The notes beneath the pieces were generated by a model, which did not search any database, was not told the DNA's origin, and worked only from the letters and a program-made list of their open reading frames with translations. Shown here one piece after another: positions 1-11,620 of a DNA stretch of 64,000 bases. Each line of letters opens with the position of its first letter. Position 1 is the stretch's first letter. The position numbers were made by a program, and so were the translations under genes. This DNA is from Candidatus Microthrix parvicella Bio17-1 (lineage in GTDB: Bacteria; Actinomycetota; Acidimicrobiia; Acidimicrobiales; Microtrichaceae): positions 1,178,001 through 1,242,000 of the forward strand of contig NZ_AMPG01000001.1 in NCBI RefSeq assembly GCF_000299415.1. Direction: 5' to 3'.

Positions 1-256
1 CCTCGAATGCAGTGCCGATCGACGTCGCCTCGTCCCCGACGGCGGAGCGTGCTGCGGCGAACTGCCCGAACAGGAACAGGATTGAAAAACCGACGACCAC
101 GCCGAACGCAGTCGAGACGTAGGACAGCGTTGCGGCCCACGGTCCCGCTTCGACGTTCTCGACACGCGGAAAGACCCGCCGGACCGCAAAGCCCAGCCCA
201 CCGACGACAAGCCCGGCGACGAGCAGATACAGCAGGTTGGTTTGAAAGGGGGTCAT
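1..256 (-). CDS. DUF4239 (bestrophin-like) membrane protein, N-terminal part
   Basis: Only the first 85 codons are inside the window; the gene runs off the left edge. An ATG at 256 follows an AAGGAG ribosome site. The visible part has one hydrophobic segment right after the start (LLYLLVAGLVVGGLGF) and a second (FGVVVGFSILFLFGQF) followed by SAVGDEATSIGTAF, the pattern of DUF4239 proteins, where a Glu/Ala-rich helix follows the second membrane span. The family is of unknown function and resembles bestrophin channels. The call rests on this short N-terminal pattern alone. Confidence 0.6.
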   Translation of the reverse strand, partial: MTPFQTNLLYLLVAGLVVGGLGFAVRRVFPRVENVEAGPWAATLSYVSTAFGVVVGFSILFLFGQFAAARSAVGDEATSIGTAFE

Positions 257-328
257 CGCTACTCCTTATCAGGGTCAACCCCCAGGCCGGCGATCGGCCG
301 GCCAGGGGGTCGACGCGCTGGCTCTCAC

Positions 329-2701
<2,373 letters not shown>

Positions 2702-3016
2702 GGCAAATCTCCAAATTCAGGTCCGGTCGGGAAGGTGGATCGTCCCGATACACAACGAGGTTCTGAAGTTAGTAGGACCGGATACCGACCAGCATCACCC
2801 ACTCCGTACGATTCTGATCCGACCCCCACTGGCCCAGGTGTGGGTGAAGCCGGAGGCGGCCCGCTTCCCAATGTTGACGAGACACCGATCGAAGCGGCGA
2901 TATATTGGCGCACCCATGGATACGAGCAGGGCCGCTGGCCGTCCAGCCAACTACTCATCATGGCGGGCCCGGCCTTCCGACGCGGAGCGTCCGCCAAGAG
3001 GTGAGAGTATTGAGCT
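2702..3016. other. divergent intergenic region
   Basis: 315 bases between the start codons of the arylsulfatase (leftward) and the LuxR-type regulator (rightward). It must hold both promoters. I see no convincing -35/-10 pair. A repeated GGTCGG/CCGGATACC-type motif around 2727-2800 could be an operator, but the match is loose. Short open frames here are not credible genes. Confidence 0.4.
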
Positions 3017-5329
3017 GTGATTGACCTGGTTGCCGTTCGCGATCCAGCCCGCTTTACCGGGCCGCCCACGCGACTCCTCACACCCACGTCCGGGTCGGAG
3101 ATCATCGAACGGACCCGCCTCGACGATCAGTATCGGGCCGCAACCGGTGGAGTCGTTCGCGTCCTGGCCCCAGGCGGTTACGGGAAGTCCACCCTCGTCG
3201 CACGATGGGCTCAGCACGACGAGCGCGTCGTCCGTTGGATCGACCTCGAACCCATCGACAACGACCCCCTGGTGTTTGGCCATTCCCTCAACCAGGCGTT
3301 GTCCGACCTGGACCCGACCGACCTGGACCCGACCGGGCCCAACGCGCCGGCAGGCCACGACACAGCGCGTCTTCTCGGAGGGTGCACCAACCCGTTCGTC
3401 CTGGTTCTTGACGACATCCATCATCTTGAGGGAGAGGCATCGCTCACGCTCCTCAATTCACTCATCGAGCACCTCCCTCCGGCGTCGACGCTGGTCATCG
3501 TGGGGCGGGCCCATCACCGGTCCGCGTCCGTCGCCCGCTTTCGACTCGATCCAGGCGTGATCGATGTGGGTGCCGACGCGTTGGCGTTCGACCTGGCCGA
3601 AACCGAACAGATGCTGAAGTCGATGGGCGTCGAGTCGAACATCGACGACCTCACCGACCTCGCCGACCAGTTCGAAGGTTGGCCTGCCGGACTTCGTCTG
3701 GCCGGCATGGCCGTCTCAAACGGACGTCACGGCTTGGACAGCCCGCTCGATCAGCTGGGGAGCCTCGATCACATCACCGGGTACATCACCGAAGAGTGGT
3801 TCGGGGCCCTGGATGCCGACGATCAACGGCTCCTGATGTGTCTCGGGTGCCTCGGACGCTTCTCTGGCGAGTCATGCGCAGCCATTCTTGGCCTCGCAGA
3901 TGCGTCGTCGACGCTGCACCGACTGTGCCGCGAACAGTTGGTGCTCTTCGCAATGGATCAACGAGGGGAATGGTATCGGCTCCATCCGCTCCTCCAGCGC
4001 TGGCTCTGCGTCCGGCTCCGAAGCCAGGACCTCGCCCTGTGGAGCAAGATCCACGAGACCGCCGCCCGCTGGTGGGAGCAACGAGGCGATGTCGATCTTG
4101 CAATCGAATACGCTGTGGCCGGCGAGCATCTTGAACTGTGCGAGCAGCTGATCGCCACCCACACCCCGCTCTACGCAGTGCGCGGTATGCACACCACGGT
4201 GCAGCGTTGGCTCACCCACCTCGGCGCCGACAGGATTCGCGCATCGCCTCACATGTGCATCGTCGCGGCGGTGATCGCCATCGACGTCGGCGATGGCGAG
4301 GCGGCGCTGAACTGGTCACGTTTGGCCTGGCGTGAGGTTGACCGCGCTGACGACGCGGCGGTTCGGTTGGGTGACCAGTTCGTCCTGCAGGCGGAGGCAC
4401 TTCAGGCTGCACTCGAACCACGTCCAGCTGCTGATCTCATCTCGGTGGGTGCCCATGCCTTCGCCCTCCTCCCCGGCGGCCCATGGCGAGCATTCGCAGG
4501 CCTTGCACTGGGCGTCAACCGATACCTCTCCGGCGATGCGGGCGCGATCGACACCCTGAACGAGGCGCTGTTCGAGAACGAGGTCGGCGACTGGTCGATC
4601 ATGAACGCCGGTGCCGCCGCGGCCTTGGCGATCGTGCTCGATCTCGAAGGCCGCCAGGATGAGGCCGCCGGGCTCTGCACACGTGCGCTTCGACTCCTCG
4701 ACACCAGGCGCGGCGAAACGTATCCGGCAACGGGGCTCACCATGGCGATCGCCTCGCTCATCGAAGCGCGACGCGGGCGTCATCAACTGGCATCCGAACA
4801 CCTGTTGGCCAGCCGCCGGCGCCTCGACATGCTCGAGAGCTGCGCCCCGTGGTACCGGATCCTCGGACTCGTCACGCTCATCCGCACCTGCCTGCTGCTC
4901 GACGATGCCCAAACTGCGGGGGATCTGCTCCGACAGCTTGATCTGAGCATGGCGATCCAAGACGACACCACCCCGTTTGCGGCCCGGACCGGCGAGCTTC
5001 GCCATCAGGCGCAGGCAGCCACCCGGCTGCTGTCGGGGCGGTCTTGGTCGTTGACCGCGGCCGAACTGCGGGTCGTCCAATTCCTGCCGACCAACCTCAG
5101 CCTCGCCGAAATCGCAACCCGGCTATTCGTGTCGCGCAACACCGTGAAAAGCCACGCGGCCGCCATCTACCGAAAGCTCGGCGCCACGTCGAGAAGCAAT
5201 GCGGTGCTGCTGGCCCGAAGCGCCGGACTGATTCAGGAACGTCCCGCTGCCACCCACGCCGCAGCGCTGAACTCACGGTTGGTTTCAGGCCCACCACAAG
5301 GAGGGCAGCGTGTTCAGACCAAACGGTAG
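3017..5329 (+). CDS. MalT/LAL-like LuxR-family transcriptional regulator with AAA/NACHT-type ATPase
   Basis: A 770-residue regulator. A Walker A motif (APGGYGKST, about residues 51-59) and a VLVLDDIHH Walker B-like stretch mark an N-terminal STAND-type ATPase. A long alpha-helical, TPR-like middle region follows. The last 80 residues hold a LuxR helix-turn-helix (LSLAEIATRLFVSRNTVKSH). Such large regulators sense a ligand through the middle region, oligomerise with ATP and activate promoters. A GTG start is used. A short in-gene tandem repeat near 3307-3335 encodes DLDPTDLDPT. It is divergent from the arylsulfatase, a possible target, but no operator identifies it. Confidence 0.88.
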   Translation: MIDLVAVRDPARFTGPPTRLLTPTSGSEIIERTRLDDQYRAATGGVVRVLAPGGYGKSTLVARWAQHDERVVRWIDLEPIDNDPLVFGHSLNQALSDLDPTDLDPTGPNAPAGHDTARLLGGCTNPFVLVLDDIHHLEGEASLTLLNSLIEHLPPASTLVIVGRAHHRSASVARFRLDPGVIDVGADALAFDLAETEQMLKSMGVESNIDDLTDLADQFEGWPAGLRLAGMAVSNGRHGLDSPLDQLGSLDHITGYITEEWFGALDADDQRLLMCLGCLGRFSGESCAAILGLADASSTLHRLCREQLVLFAMDQRGEWYRLHPLLQRWLCVRLRSQDLALWSKIHETAARWWEQRGDVDLAIEYAVAGEHLELCEQLIATHTPLYAVRGMHTTVQRWLTHLGADRIRASPHMCIVAAVIAIDVGDGEAALNWSRLAWREVDRADDAAVRLGDQFVLQAEALQAALEPRPAADLISVGAHAFALLPGGPWRAFAGLALGVNRYLSGDAGAIDTLNEALFENEVGDWSIMNAGAAAALAIVLDLEGRQDEAAGLCTRALRLLDTRRGETYPATGLTMAIASLIEARRGRHQLASEHLLASRRRLDMLESCAPWYRILGLVTLIRTCLLLDDAQTAGDLLRQLDLSMAIQDDTTPFAARTGELRHQAQAATRLLSGRSWSLTAAELRVVQFLPTNLSLAEIATRLFVSRNTVKSHAAAIYRKLGATSRSNAVLLARSAGLIQERPAATHAAALNSRLVSGPPQGGQRVQTKR

Positions 5330-5481
5330 CAACGGGCCAAATCGTCTGGTCACCGCGCGCTCCCGGCGGGGGAGGCTCGTGGCTCAGATCAGCGATGCCG
5401 CACCTGCGGGGTGGCATCCCGAACCGCAACGGCAGACGCCCGAAGCCAATGGCGGTGCCACGGCGCAACACACGCGCCTCA

Positions 5482-7836
5482 ATGCGGTTGTATTCCGCTA
5501 AGGCGGGCGGGGCACGGGAACGCTCGGCCTCAGACCTGGCGCTCCTGCTCTTCACGCTGGCGCCCACCCTCTTGTTGGGGCTGATCGCCGTGCCGGAGTC
5601 CGGATTCGAGCGTGCGGTTTCCGCGTTCGTCGCTGCGGTCCCGCGGGGGCTGGACATCATCTGGCGCCTCGGGATCGCCGGACTTGGGCTGTGGGTGGTG
5701 ACGGTGCTCATCGGTGCTGCGTTGCTTCGCCGATGGGGGGTGTTGGTCGAGATCGGACTGAGCATGATCGTTGGCCTTGGCTTTGCAATGATCGCGTCGC
5801 TGCGGGTCAACCGCAGCTGGCCCAGCGTCGACCAGATCGTCACCGGCGGCGCCCACGGCGCGGTCCCTCTCGCACTGCTGGCGGTCGCCGCATCGCTGTC
5901 CTCAGCGGCGGGACCTCACTCCACCAAACCTGCGCGCATCGGTGGTCGGTGGAGCGTCTTCGTTGGCGCCGCATCCGCCGTCCTCCTCGGCCTCACCACA
6001 CCGGCCGGCGGGTTGATCAGCGTGCTTCTGGGCGTCGCTGCGGCGGCATCGGCCCACCTTGGCCTCGGGACATCGACCGGCCGTCCCACCGTCGAGGAAG
6101 CAACGGCCGCGCTACGGGCACTCGGGCTGGAGGTCACCGCACTCACCAGTTCACCACGCCAATCCTCGGGAATCGTGGAGATGAACGGCATCGGGGCGGA
6201 CCGCGAGCCGATGCGGGTCAAGGTGTACGGGCGGGACGCGCGGGACGCCCAGTTGCTCAATGCCATGTGGCGCCGAGCCTGGTACAGCAACGACACGTCC
6301 TTCTCGGGCAGCCGCGAACGACAGGTTGAGCACGAGGCCTTTATCACCCTGCTCGCCGCAGCCTCGGAAGCGGGGGTCCCAGACGTGGTTGCCGCAGGTA
6401 TGACCGTGCAGAGGGACGCCATCATTGCCCTGCGGGGGGCCGGGCGCCCGTTGACCAACCTCGTGTCCCTTGATGCCACACAGGTCGTTCCGCAGCTCTG
6501 GGAGTTGATCCACCAACTCCACAACGCCCGCATCGTCCATGGCGATTTGAGTCTTGATTCGTTTGGTTCCGTCGACGGCACGGTCGTTTTGGCCGAGCTG
6601 GCGCCCGCCACGATGTCGATCAGCGACGACGAGCGCACCACCGACCTGGCCCAGCTGAGCTGCATCACCGCGGCGCTGGTCGGGGTCGACGCAGCAGTGG
6701 GCATCGTCACCGAGCAGCTTGGACCGGCGGGCATCGAGGCGGTTCTGCCATACCTGCAGGTCCCGGCGCTCAGCCGGGAGTCACGGAGAAGCATCAAGAC
6801 CGCCGATATCGATCTGGGACAATTCCGAACGGCGTTGGCCGGCGCTGCCGAAGTGGAGCCGCCCGAGTCCGCCAAGCTCCGACGGGTGTCGCCCAAGTCG
6901 ATCGCAATGGTAGGGCTCATCGCCTTCGTCGCCTTCTCCCTCATCAGCACCTTCGGCAACATCGATCTGGCCGAGCTCGCCGACCTGCTCGCCGACATGT
7001 CGCCCGGCTGGGCATTCGCCACCCTGTGCGTCGCCCAACTCGTGTACGTCCCCCAGGCGATCGCGATCAGGGGGGCCTCACCAAAGGAGGTCTCCCTCGG
7101 ACCGTTGACCATGCTGCAGGCATCCGTGGCGTTCATCGCCTTGGCGGTCCCTTCGACCGCGGGGCGCCTTGCGTTAAACGTGCGGTTCTTTCAGCGCCAA
7201 GGCATGACCGCGCCGACTGCGCTGTCGGTGGGGGCGATCGACGGGTTCAGCGGATTTCTCGTCCAGATCACCGTGTTGCTGCTGACCCTGGTCGTGGGCG
7301 TCGGCCAGGTGGACCTCACGCTCGACATCTCGGGCTCCTCCAAGCTGGGTTGGATCCCCATTGCCCTCGGGGTGGTGGCGGTTTGCATCGTTGTGGCGGT
7401 CGTGGTTGCCGTTGCGGTGCCACAGCTCCGCACCCGCATCGCAGATCGCGTCCGGCCCGTCGTGGCCGACGCTCGTTTGACGCTCAGCTCGCTCCAATCG
7501 CCGGCAAAGCTCGCACAGCTGTTTGGCGGCAACCTCCTCAGCGAACTCATCCTGGCTGCAGCACTCGGCCTCTCGCTGGGTGCGTTTGGGGCATCGGCGA
7601 ACCTGGCGACGCTGCTGGTGATCTCCATCGGCGCAGCGCTCTTCGGCGGATTCATGCCGGTTCCAGGCGGCATCGGGGTGATGGAGGCGGCGCTGGCAAC
7701 AGGCCTGGCCGCCACCGGTATCGATGCGTCGACCGCAATGGCGACCGCCTTGTTGTTCCGAGCGACGACCTATTACCTGCCACCGTTGTGGGGCTGGATG
7801 GCCATGCGATGGCTACAACGCAACAGTTTTCTGTAG
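5482..7836 (+). CDS. kinase-like domain fused to lysylphosphatidylglycerol synthase-type (UPF0104) flippase-like membrane domain
   Basis: About 784 residues from this ATG. The N-terminal part has several membrane spans. A soluble middle domain carries HGDLSLDSF, which resembles the catalytic loop of RIO/aminoglycoside-type kinases. The C-terminal third is a multi-span UPF0104/LPG_synthase_TM domain with the family-like GGFMPVPGGIGVMEAAL. The combination occurs in actinobacterial proteins named flippase-like or TIGR00374-like and suggests a role at the membrane in moving or modifying lipids. The start is uncertain: in-frame ATGs at 5395 and 5449 also exist and none has a good ribosome site. 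It begins within 170 bases of the upstream regulator. Confidence 0.75.
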   Translation: MRLYSAKAGGARERSASDLALLLFTLAPTLLLGLIAVPESGFERAVSAFVAAVPRGLDIIWRLGIAGLGLWVVTVLIGAALLRRWGVLVEIGLSMIVGLGFAMIASLRVNRSWPSVDQIVTGGAHGAVPLALLAVAASLSSAAGPHSTKPARIGGRWSVFVGAASAVLLGLTTPAGGLISVLLGVAAAASAHLGLGTSTGRPTVEEATAALRALGLEVTALTSSPRQSSGIVEMNGIGADREPMRVKVYGRDARDAQLLNAMWRRAWYSNDTSFSGSRERQVEHEAFITLLAAASEAGVPDVVAAGMTVQRDAIIALRGAGRPLTNLVSLDATQVVPQLWELIHQLHNARIVHGDLSLDSFGSVDGTVVLAELAPATMSISDDERTTDLAQLSCITAALVGVDAAVGIVTEQLGPAGIEAVLPYLQVPALSRESRRSIKTADIDLGQFRTALAGAAEVEPPESAKLRRVSPKSIAMVGLIAFVAFSLISTFGNIDLAELADLLADMSPGWAFATLCVAQLVYVPQAIAIRGASPKEVSLGPLTMLQASVAFIALAVPSTAGRLALNVRFFQRQGMTAPTALSVGAIDGFSGFLVQITVLLLTLVVGVGQVDLTLDISGSSKLGWIPIALGVVAVCIVVAVVVAVAVPQLRTRIADRVRPVVADARLTLSSLQSPAKLAQLFGGNLLSELILAAALGLSLGAFGASANLATLLVISIGAALFGGFMPVPGGIGVMEAALATGLAATGIDASTAMATALLFRATTYYLPPLWGWMAMRWLQRNSFL

Positions 7837-7870
7837 GCACTGCACCTCCCTCTACTGCAACTCGGTCTTG

Positions 7871-7890
7871 ATTTTAGATATCTTGATCGG
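7871..7890 (+). promoter_or_regulatory. possible operator/promoter of the cysteine-rich regulator
   Basis: An AT-rich stretch in otherwise GC-rich DNA directly before the GTG at 7891. It contains the 8-base palindrome AGATATCT (7876-7883), flanked by two TCTTGAT direct repeats. The position fits autoregulation of the downstream regulator. Seen in sequence; function inferred. Confidence 0.35.
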
Positions 7891-8601
7891 GTGAGCAACC
7901 GAGATCCTTCAACCCAGGATTCGCTGGCCGCGGTCAGCGCCTTGGGCGAACCCAACCGGCGGGCGTTGTACGACTACGTCGTTGCAGCCGGTGACTGGGT
8001 CGGCCGTGACCAGGCTGCCGACGCCACCGAGCTGCAACGCGGGGTAACCGCCCACCACCTCGACCGCCTTGCCGCAGACGGTCTCCTTGAGGTCGACTTT
8101 CAACGGCTGAGCGGACGCTCCGGGCCCGGCGCCGGTCGACCCGCAAAGGTGTACCGACGCGCCACGTACGACATCCAGGTGACACTCCCCCCAAGGGACT
8201 ATCAACTCGCCGGAGCACTCCTCGCCGACGCCGTGGCGCTCGCACAATCAAATGGCATCGCGGTGGAGGTCGCGATCGATACCGTCACCAAAGAAGCCGG
8301 GCGTCGCCTGGGCCGCGACATGAAGCAACGCATGGGCGGACGACAAACCGCTGAGAGCGCCCACAGAGCCACCATCGAAGTGCTTTCCGAGCAGGGCTTC
8401 GAGCCCGACGAGCACGAAGACGGCACCATCGAACTGAGCAACTGCCCCTTTCATGCCTTGGCCCAACAGCAGACCGAACTCATCTGCGGCATGAACCACT
8501 GCCTGATCGACACCGCGCTCACCGAACTCGACGCCGGCGACCTTCAAGCCAGGCTCCAGCCAGACCCCAACGCCTGTTGCGTGCGGCTGTACCGAACCTG
8601 A
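7891..8601 (+). CDS. COG2345/SufR-like winged-helix regulator with C-terminal cysteine cluster
   Basis: A 236-residue regulator. Residues 15-70 form an ArsR/DeoR-type winged helix, followed by a basic GRSGPGAGRPAKVYR wing that is typical of COG2345. The C-terminus has Cys185, Cys199, Cys204 and the pair Cys229-Cys230, spaced as in SufR-type proteins that bind an Fe-S cluster. The protein probably switches DNA binding with iron-sulfur or redox state. It starts with GTG. The downstream methyltransferase has its own operator, so the two need not be co-regulated. Whether it binds the TTCTAG palindromes near 24.6 and 26.8 kb, next to Fe-S genes, is an open question. Confidence 0.75.
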   Translation: MSNRDPSTQDSLAAVSALGEPNRRALYDYVVAAGDWVGRDQAADATELQRGVTAHHLDRLAADGLLEVDFQRLSGRSGPGAGRPAKVYRRATYDIQVTLPPRDYQLAGALLADAVALAQSNGIAVEVAIDTVTKEAGRRLGRDMKQRMGGRQTAESAHRATIEVLSEQGFEPDEHEDGTIELSNCPFHALAQQQTELICGMNHCLIDTALTELDAGDLQARLQPDPNACCVRLYRT

Positions 8602-8637
8602 AGCGTGCCGCTCAGGGAATTCCGCGGTGGGCTACCC

Positions 8638-8655
8638 TATACCCCCTAGGGTATA
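8638..8655 (+). promoter_or_regulatory. CsoR/CstR-type palindromic operator overlapping a -10 box
   Basis: A perfect inverted repeat, TATACCC-CCTA-GGGTATA. It has the form of operators bound by the CsoR/CstR/RcnR family, which sense copper or persulfide. The right arm overlaps a consensus TATAAT at 8652-8657, so bound protein would block the -10 element. The methyltransferase start lies 31 bases downstream of the operator. No gene for a CsoR-family protein is in this window. Confidence 0.65.
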
Positions 8656-8686
8656 ATGATCGTCTCGGAGGCGACGGGAGCACCAC

Positions 8687-9310
8687 ATGAGCCAACACCG
8701 GCGGCAATCACACTGGGACGATCGATACCTCGCCACGGGTGGAACCACCGCAAGCTGGTTCGAGGCCGAGCCACAACTGTCGCTCGATCTCATCGAACTC
8801 GTTGGGGCCACCCCGGGGGACTCCATCATCGATCTCGGCGGCGGCGCATCATCGCTCACAGCCAGGCTTCAGCAGGGTGGTTACACCGACCTGACCGTGC
8901 TGGACGTCTCCGCCCAGGCGCTCGATACCGCGAAGCAGGGTGTCGAGCGCCCCGAGGAGGTCACCTGGATTCGAGCCGACCTCCTTGCCTGGTCACCTGC
9001 TCGATGTTGGAATGTCTGGCACGACCGCGCCGTGTTCCACTTCCTCGTTGACCCTGATGAACGCCGCACCTACCGCGAACTGCTGCACCGATCCCTCAGC
9101 CCGGGAGGCGCCGTGATCGTCGCCACGTTCGCCGAGGACGGCCCCACCACCTGCTCGTCGCTGCCGGTGGAACGCTACAGCGCCGACCGGCTCGTTGCAG
9201 AGATCGGACCCGGCTTCACGGTGAACGGGTCCGGCCGGTTCGAGCACGTGACGCCGAGCGAGGCCATTCAGCCATTTACGTGGGTCGCGCTGACAGCCGA
9301 ACGCACCTGA
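8687..9310 (+). CDS. class I SAM-dependent methyltransferase
   Basis: A 207-residue Rossmann-fold methyltransferase. The N-terminal HWDDRYLATG and WFEAEP are typical of a small-molecule methyltransferase group. The SAM motif I is IIDLGGGASSLTARL (about residues 45-60), and HDRAVFHFL is motif IV/V. A GGGAG ribosome site precedes the ATG. It stands alone between a regulator and the convergent heme operon. The metal/persulfide-type operator in front of it suggests induction by copper or reactive sulfur, hence a role in detoxification or sulfur chemistry. That role is inference; the substrate is unknown. Confidence 0.85.
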   Translation: MSQHRRQSHWDDRYLATGGTTASWFEAEPQLSLDLIELVGATPGDSIIDLGGGASSLTARLQQGGYTDLTVLDVSAQALDTAKQGVERPEEVTWIRADLLAWSPARCWNVWHDRAVFHFLVDPDERRTYRELLHRSLSPGGAVIVATFAEDGPTTCSSLPVERYSADRLVAEIGPGFTVNGSGRFEHVTPSEAIQPFTWVALTAERT

Positions 9311-9321
9311 CCAACCCGGGT

Positions 9322-10440
9322 TCAAGGCGTCACCAATCGTCGGGCGCCCCCCAAGGACCAGTGTGCCGCCGCAACCGTGACCACCAGGAGCACCACCGCG
9401 CCCGTCTGATGTGCCACGCCAAGCGCCACCGGGACCGAGTGCAACAGGGTGAGGACGCCCAGCAGAAACTGCGCCCCAACGGCCGCCTCGACCGCAATCG
9501 CGTAACCCCGGGCCCCTGCACGAAACAGCTGGGCGGCCACCGCCAGCGCGGCCACAGCGACGACGACGGCCAGCCAGCGATGTAGAAACTGCACCGCCAC
9601 GGGATTGTCCACGGCGTTCGACCACACCGGTGACAACTCGTTGAGCCCGCGCGGTATCCAGGTGCCGTTCATCATGGGCCAGGTGTTGTAGATGCGTCCT
9701 GCGTCCAGCCCGGCGACAAATGCACCCAAGGTGATCTGGGAGCCGAGCAACACGGCAAACGGCCACACCCAGCGGGACGGCCGACCCGTGACGGCACTAC
9801 GGTGCGATGCGAGCGCCCGAAGGTCGAGGGCGGTCCAGATGAGCGCCACCAGCAGCACCAGGGCGGTCATCAGGTGTAGCGCCAGCCGCTCGTGGGCCAC
9901 ATCGGGACGGTCCACCAATCCGCTGGCCACCATCCACCAGCCGATCAGGCCCTGCAGACCCACCAGCAGCACCAATGCACCGAGACGGCGCGCATAGCCG
10001 GGCGGGATGGCACGCCTGGCCAGGAACCAGAAAAAGGGGAGTGCCAGCGCCAGGCCCAAAACCCGCCCCAGGAGGCGATGGAGGTATTCCCAGAAGTAGA
10101 TGCCCTTGAATTCGGACAGGGTCATGTCGGTGTTGATGCGCTGGAACTCGGGCGAGGTTTTATAGGCGTCGAACTCGTCGTTCCATGCAGCCTCATCAAG
10201 GGGCGGCACGGCACCGCTGACCGGCTCCCAACTCACCATCGACAGGCCGGACTGCGTCAGCCGGGTGGTGCCTCCCACCACGATCATCACCAACACGATC
10301 GCTGCGAGCCCAAACAGCCAGATGCTCAGTTGTGCGGGCCGGGCACGGCTCGGTGGTGATGGCCCTTCCACCTCGGTGGGGGCGTGCTCCCGGTCGGCAG
10401 CGGCGACCACATCGAGCATCTGCTCACCCATCACGTCCAA
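9322..10440 (-). CDS. ctaA: heme A synthase, Cox15 type
   Basis: A 372-residue membrane protein with about eight spans that oxidises heme O to heme A for aa3-type cytochrome oxidase. GGTTRLTQSGLSMVSWEP after the first span, EYLHRLLGR, HERLALHLM and FLHRWLA are family signatures, including conserved heme-ligand histidines. The TRLTQSGLSM-type N-terminus resembles the mitochondrial/alphaproteobacterial Cox15 branch more than the short CtaA of many actinobacteria. It is last in a three-gene operon; its start overlaps the radical SAM gene by 17 bases. It is convergent with the methyltransferase gene, with only 11 bases between stops. Confidence 0.92.
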   Translation of the reverse strand: MDVMGEQMLDVVAAADREHAPTEVEGPSPPSRARPAQLSIWLFGLAAIVLVMIVVGGTTRLTQSGLSMVSWEPVSGAVPPLDEAAWNDEFDAYKTSPEFQRINTDMTLSEFKGIYFWEYLHRLLGRVLGLALALPFFWFLARRAIPPGYARRLGALVLLVGLQGLIGWWMVASGLVDRPDVAHERLALHLMTALVLLVALIWTALDLRALASHRSAVTGRPSRWVWPFAVLLGSQITLGAFVAGLDAGRIYNTWPMMNGTWIPRGLNELSPVWSNAVDNPVAVQFLHRWLAVVVAVAALAVAAQLFRAGARGYAIAVEAAVGAQFLLGVLTLLHSVPVALGVAHQTGAVVLLVVTVAAAHWSLGGARRLVTP

Positions 10441-11620
10441 CCGGTTCGTAGAAGCAGGTGGGGTCCTCGGCCAGCGGGTCGCCCGTCACCGCGTAGGCGT
10501 GCGAGCGGGAACCGCCACAGACCTCCCGGTATTCACAACGACCGCACTTTCCGCCCAACCGGGCCGGATCGCGAAGGGACGCCAACAACTCGGAGCGCCG
10601 GTAAATCTCGGTGAACGGCGCCTTGCGCACCGATCCCGCCGCTCGGGGCAGGAAGCCGCTGGGATAGACGACGCCGAGGTGATCGACAAACGCAAACCCA
10701 CGGCCGGCGTTGACATCCAACGGCGGACGTCGAGGCCCCGCGCCGGTGCGCGGCGTGGAAGCGCCGTCTGATGCAGCCGCTGCGGGCGGAACGGTCGCTG
10801 CTCGCAGGGCGCGCCCGACCGGCCCAGGTTCATACCCGGGCGGATCGCCACCGGCCTCGGCTCGTTGCAGCATCACCCGTCTGAAGTGGGGTGCTTCCGT
10901 GGTCTTGACCGGCACCCGGTCCGCGACCGACGCAAGCCACATCAAGACGTCCTCGACCCCTCGGGCGTCGAGGGCCACCAACTGCTCGCCGCGGCCGGTC
11001 GGCACCAGAAAGAACACGCTCCACAACGAGGCGCCAAGGGCCATCATCGTGTCGAGCAATGCTGGAAGCTCCTGGGCATTGTCCCGGGTGACGGTGGTGT
11101 TGATCTGCAGTCGGAACCCGGCGGCGCGCACGTTGGCTGCCGCCTCGATCGTGTCAGCATGTACGCCGTCAAACCCTCGGAATGCGTCGTGGGTGGCGGG
11201 CGTGGCACCGTCGAGCGAGAGCGACACCGCCGACGCCCCCGCCTCACGCAATTCGATCAATGCCTCGCTGGTCAAACGCGGCGTCACCGACGGTGACAGC
11301 GCCATCGGGAGGCCAAGGTCATGCCCATGTCGCACCAGCTCGACCAGATCGTCGCGCTCAAACGGGTCACCTCCGGTGAGCACCACGATGGGGCGGGGAG
11401 CGCCCAGCCCGGCAAGGTCGTCGAGCAGTGCCTTGCCCTCATCGGTACTCAACTCGAGGGAGTTGCGCCGAGTGATGGCATCGGCCCGACAGTGTGCACA
11501 GGCCAGCGCGCAGGCCCGCGTGACCTCCCAGATGACGATAAAGGGTCGATCGGAGGGGTCCAAGGTCAAGGTTCGCACCGCGCTGCGGGTGCCCGGGGCC
11601 GTCTGCGACGTTGTGGTCAT
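10424..11620 (-). CDS. radical SAM/SPASM protein, heme-biosynthesis type (TIGR04053-like)
   Basis: A 398-residue enzyme. The radical SAM cluster motif is CALACAHC (Cys37, Cys41, Cys44), followed by LTGGDPF. The C-terminal SPASM-like region has CGRCEYREVCGG and a later Cys for auxiliary clusters. Relatives named TIGR04053 or AhbD-like occur beside heme genes; AhbD decarboxylates Fe-coproporphyrin to heme. The ATG at 11620 overlaps the hemY stop (ATGA), and the 3' end overlaps ctaA, so the three are one operon. A much longer open frame reading back into the antisense of hemY is rejected. The exact reaction is inferred from context. Confidence 0.85.
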   Translation of the reverse strand: MTTTSQTAPGTRSAVRTLTLDPSDRPFIVIWEVTRACALACAHCRADAITRRNSLELSTDEGKALLDDLAGLGAPRPIVVLTGGDPFERDDLVELVRHGHDLGLPMALSPSVTPRLTSEALIELREAGASAVSLSLDGATPATHDAFRGFDGVHADTIEAAANVRAAGFRLQINTTVTRDNAQELPALLDTMMALGASLWSVFFLVPTGRGEQLVALDARGVEDVLMWLASVADRVPVKTTEAPHFRRVMLQRAEAGGDPPGYEPGPVGRALRAATVPPAAAASDGASTPRTGAGPRRPPLDVNAGRGFAFVDHLGVVYPSGFLPRAAGSVRKAPFTEIYRRSELLASLRDPARLGGKCGRCEYREVCGGSRSHAYAVTGDPLAEDPTCFYEPVGRDG

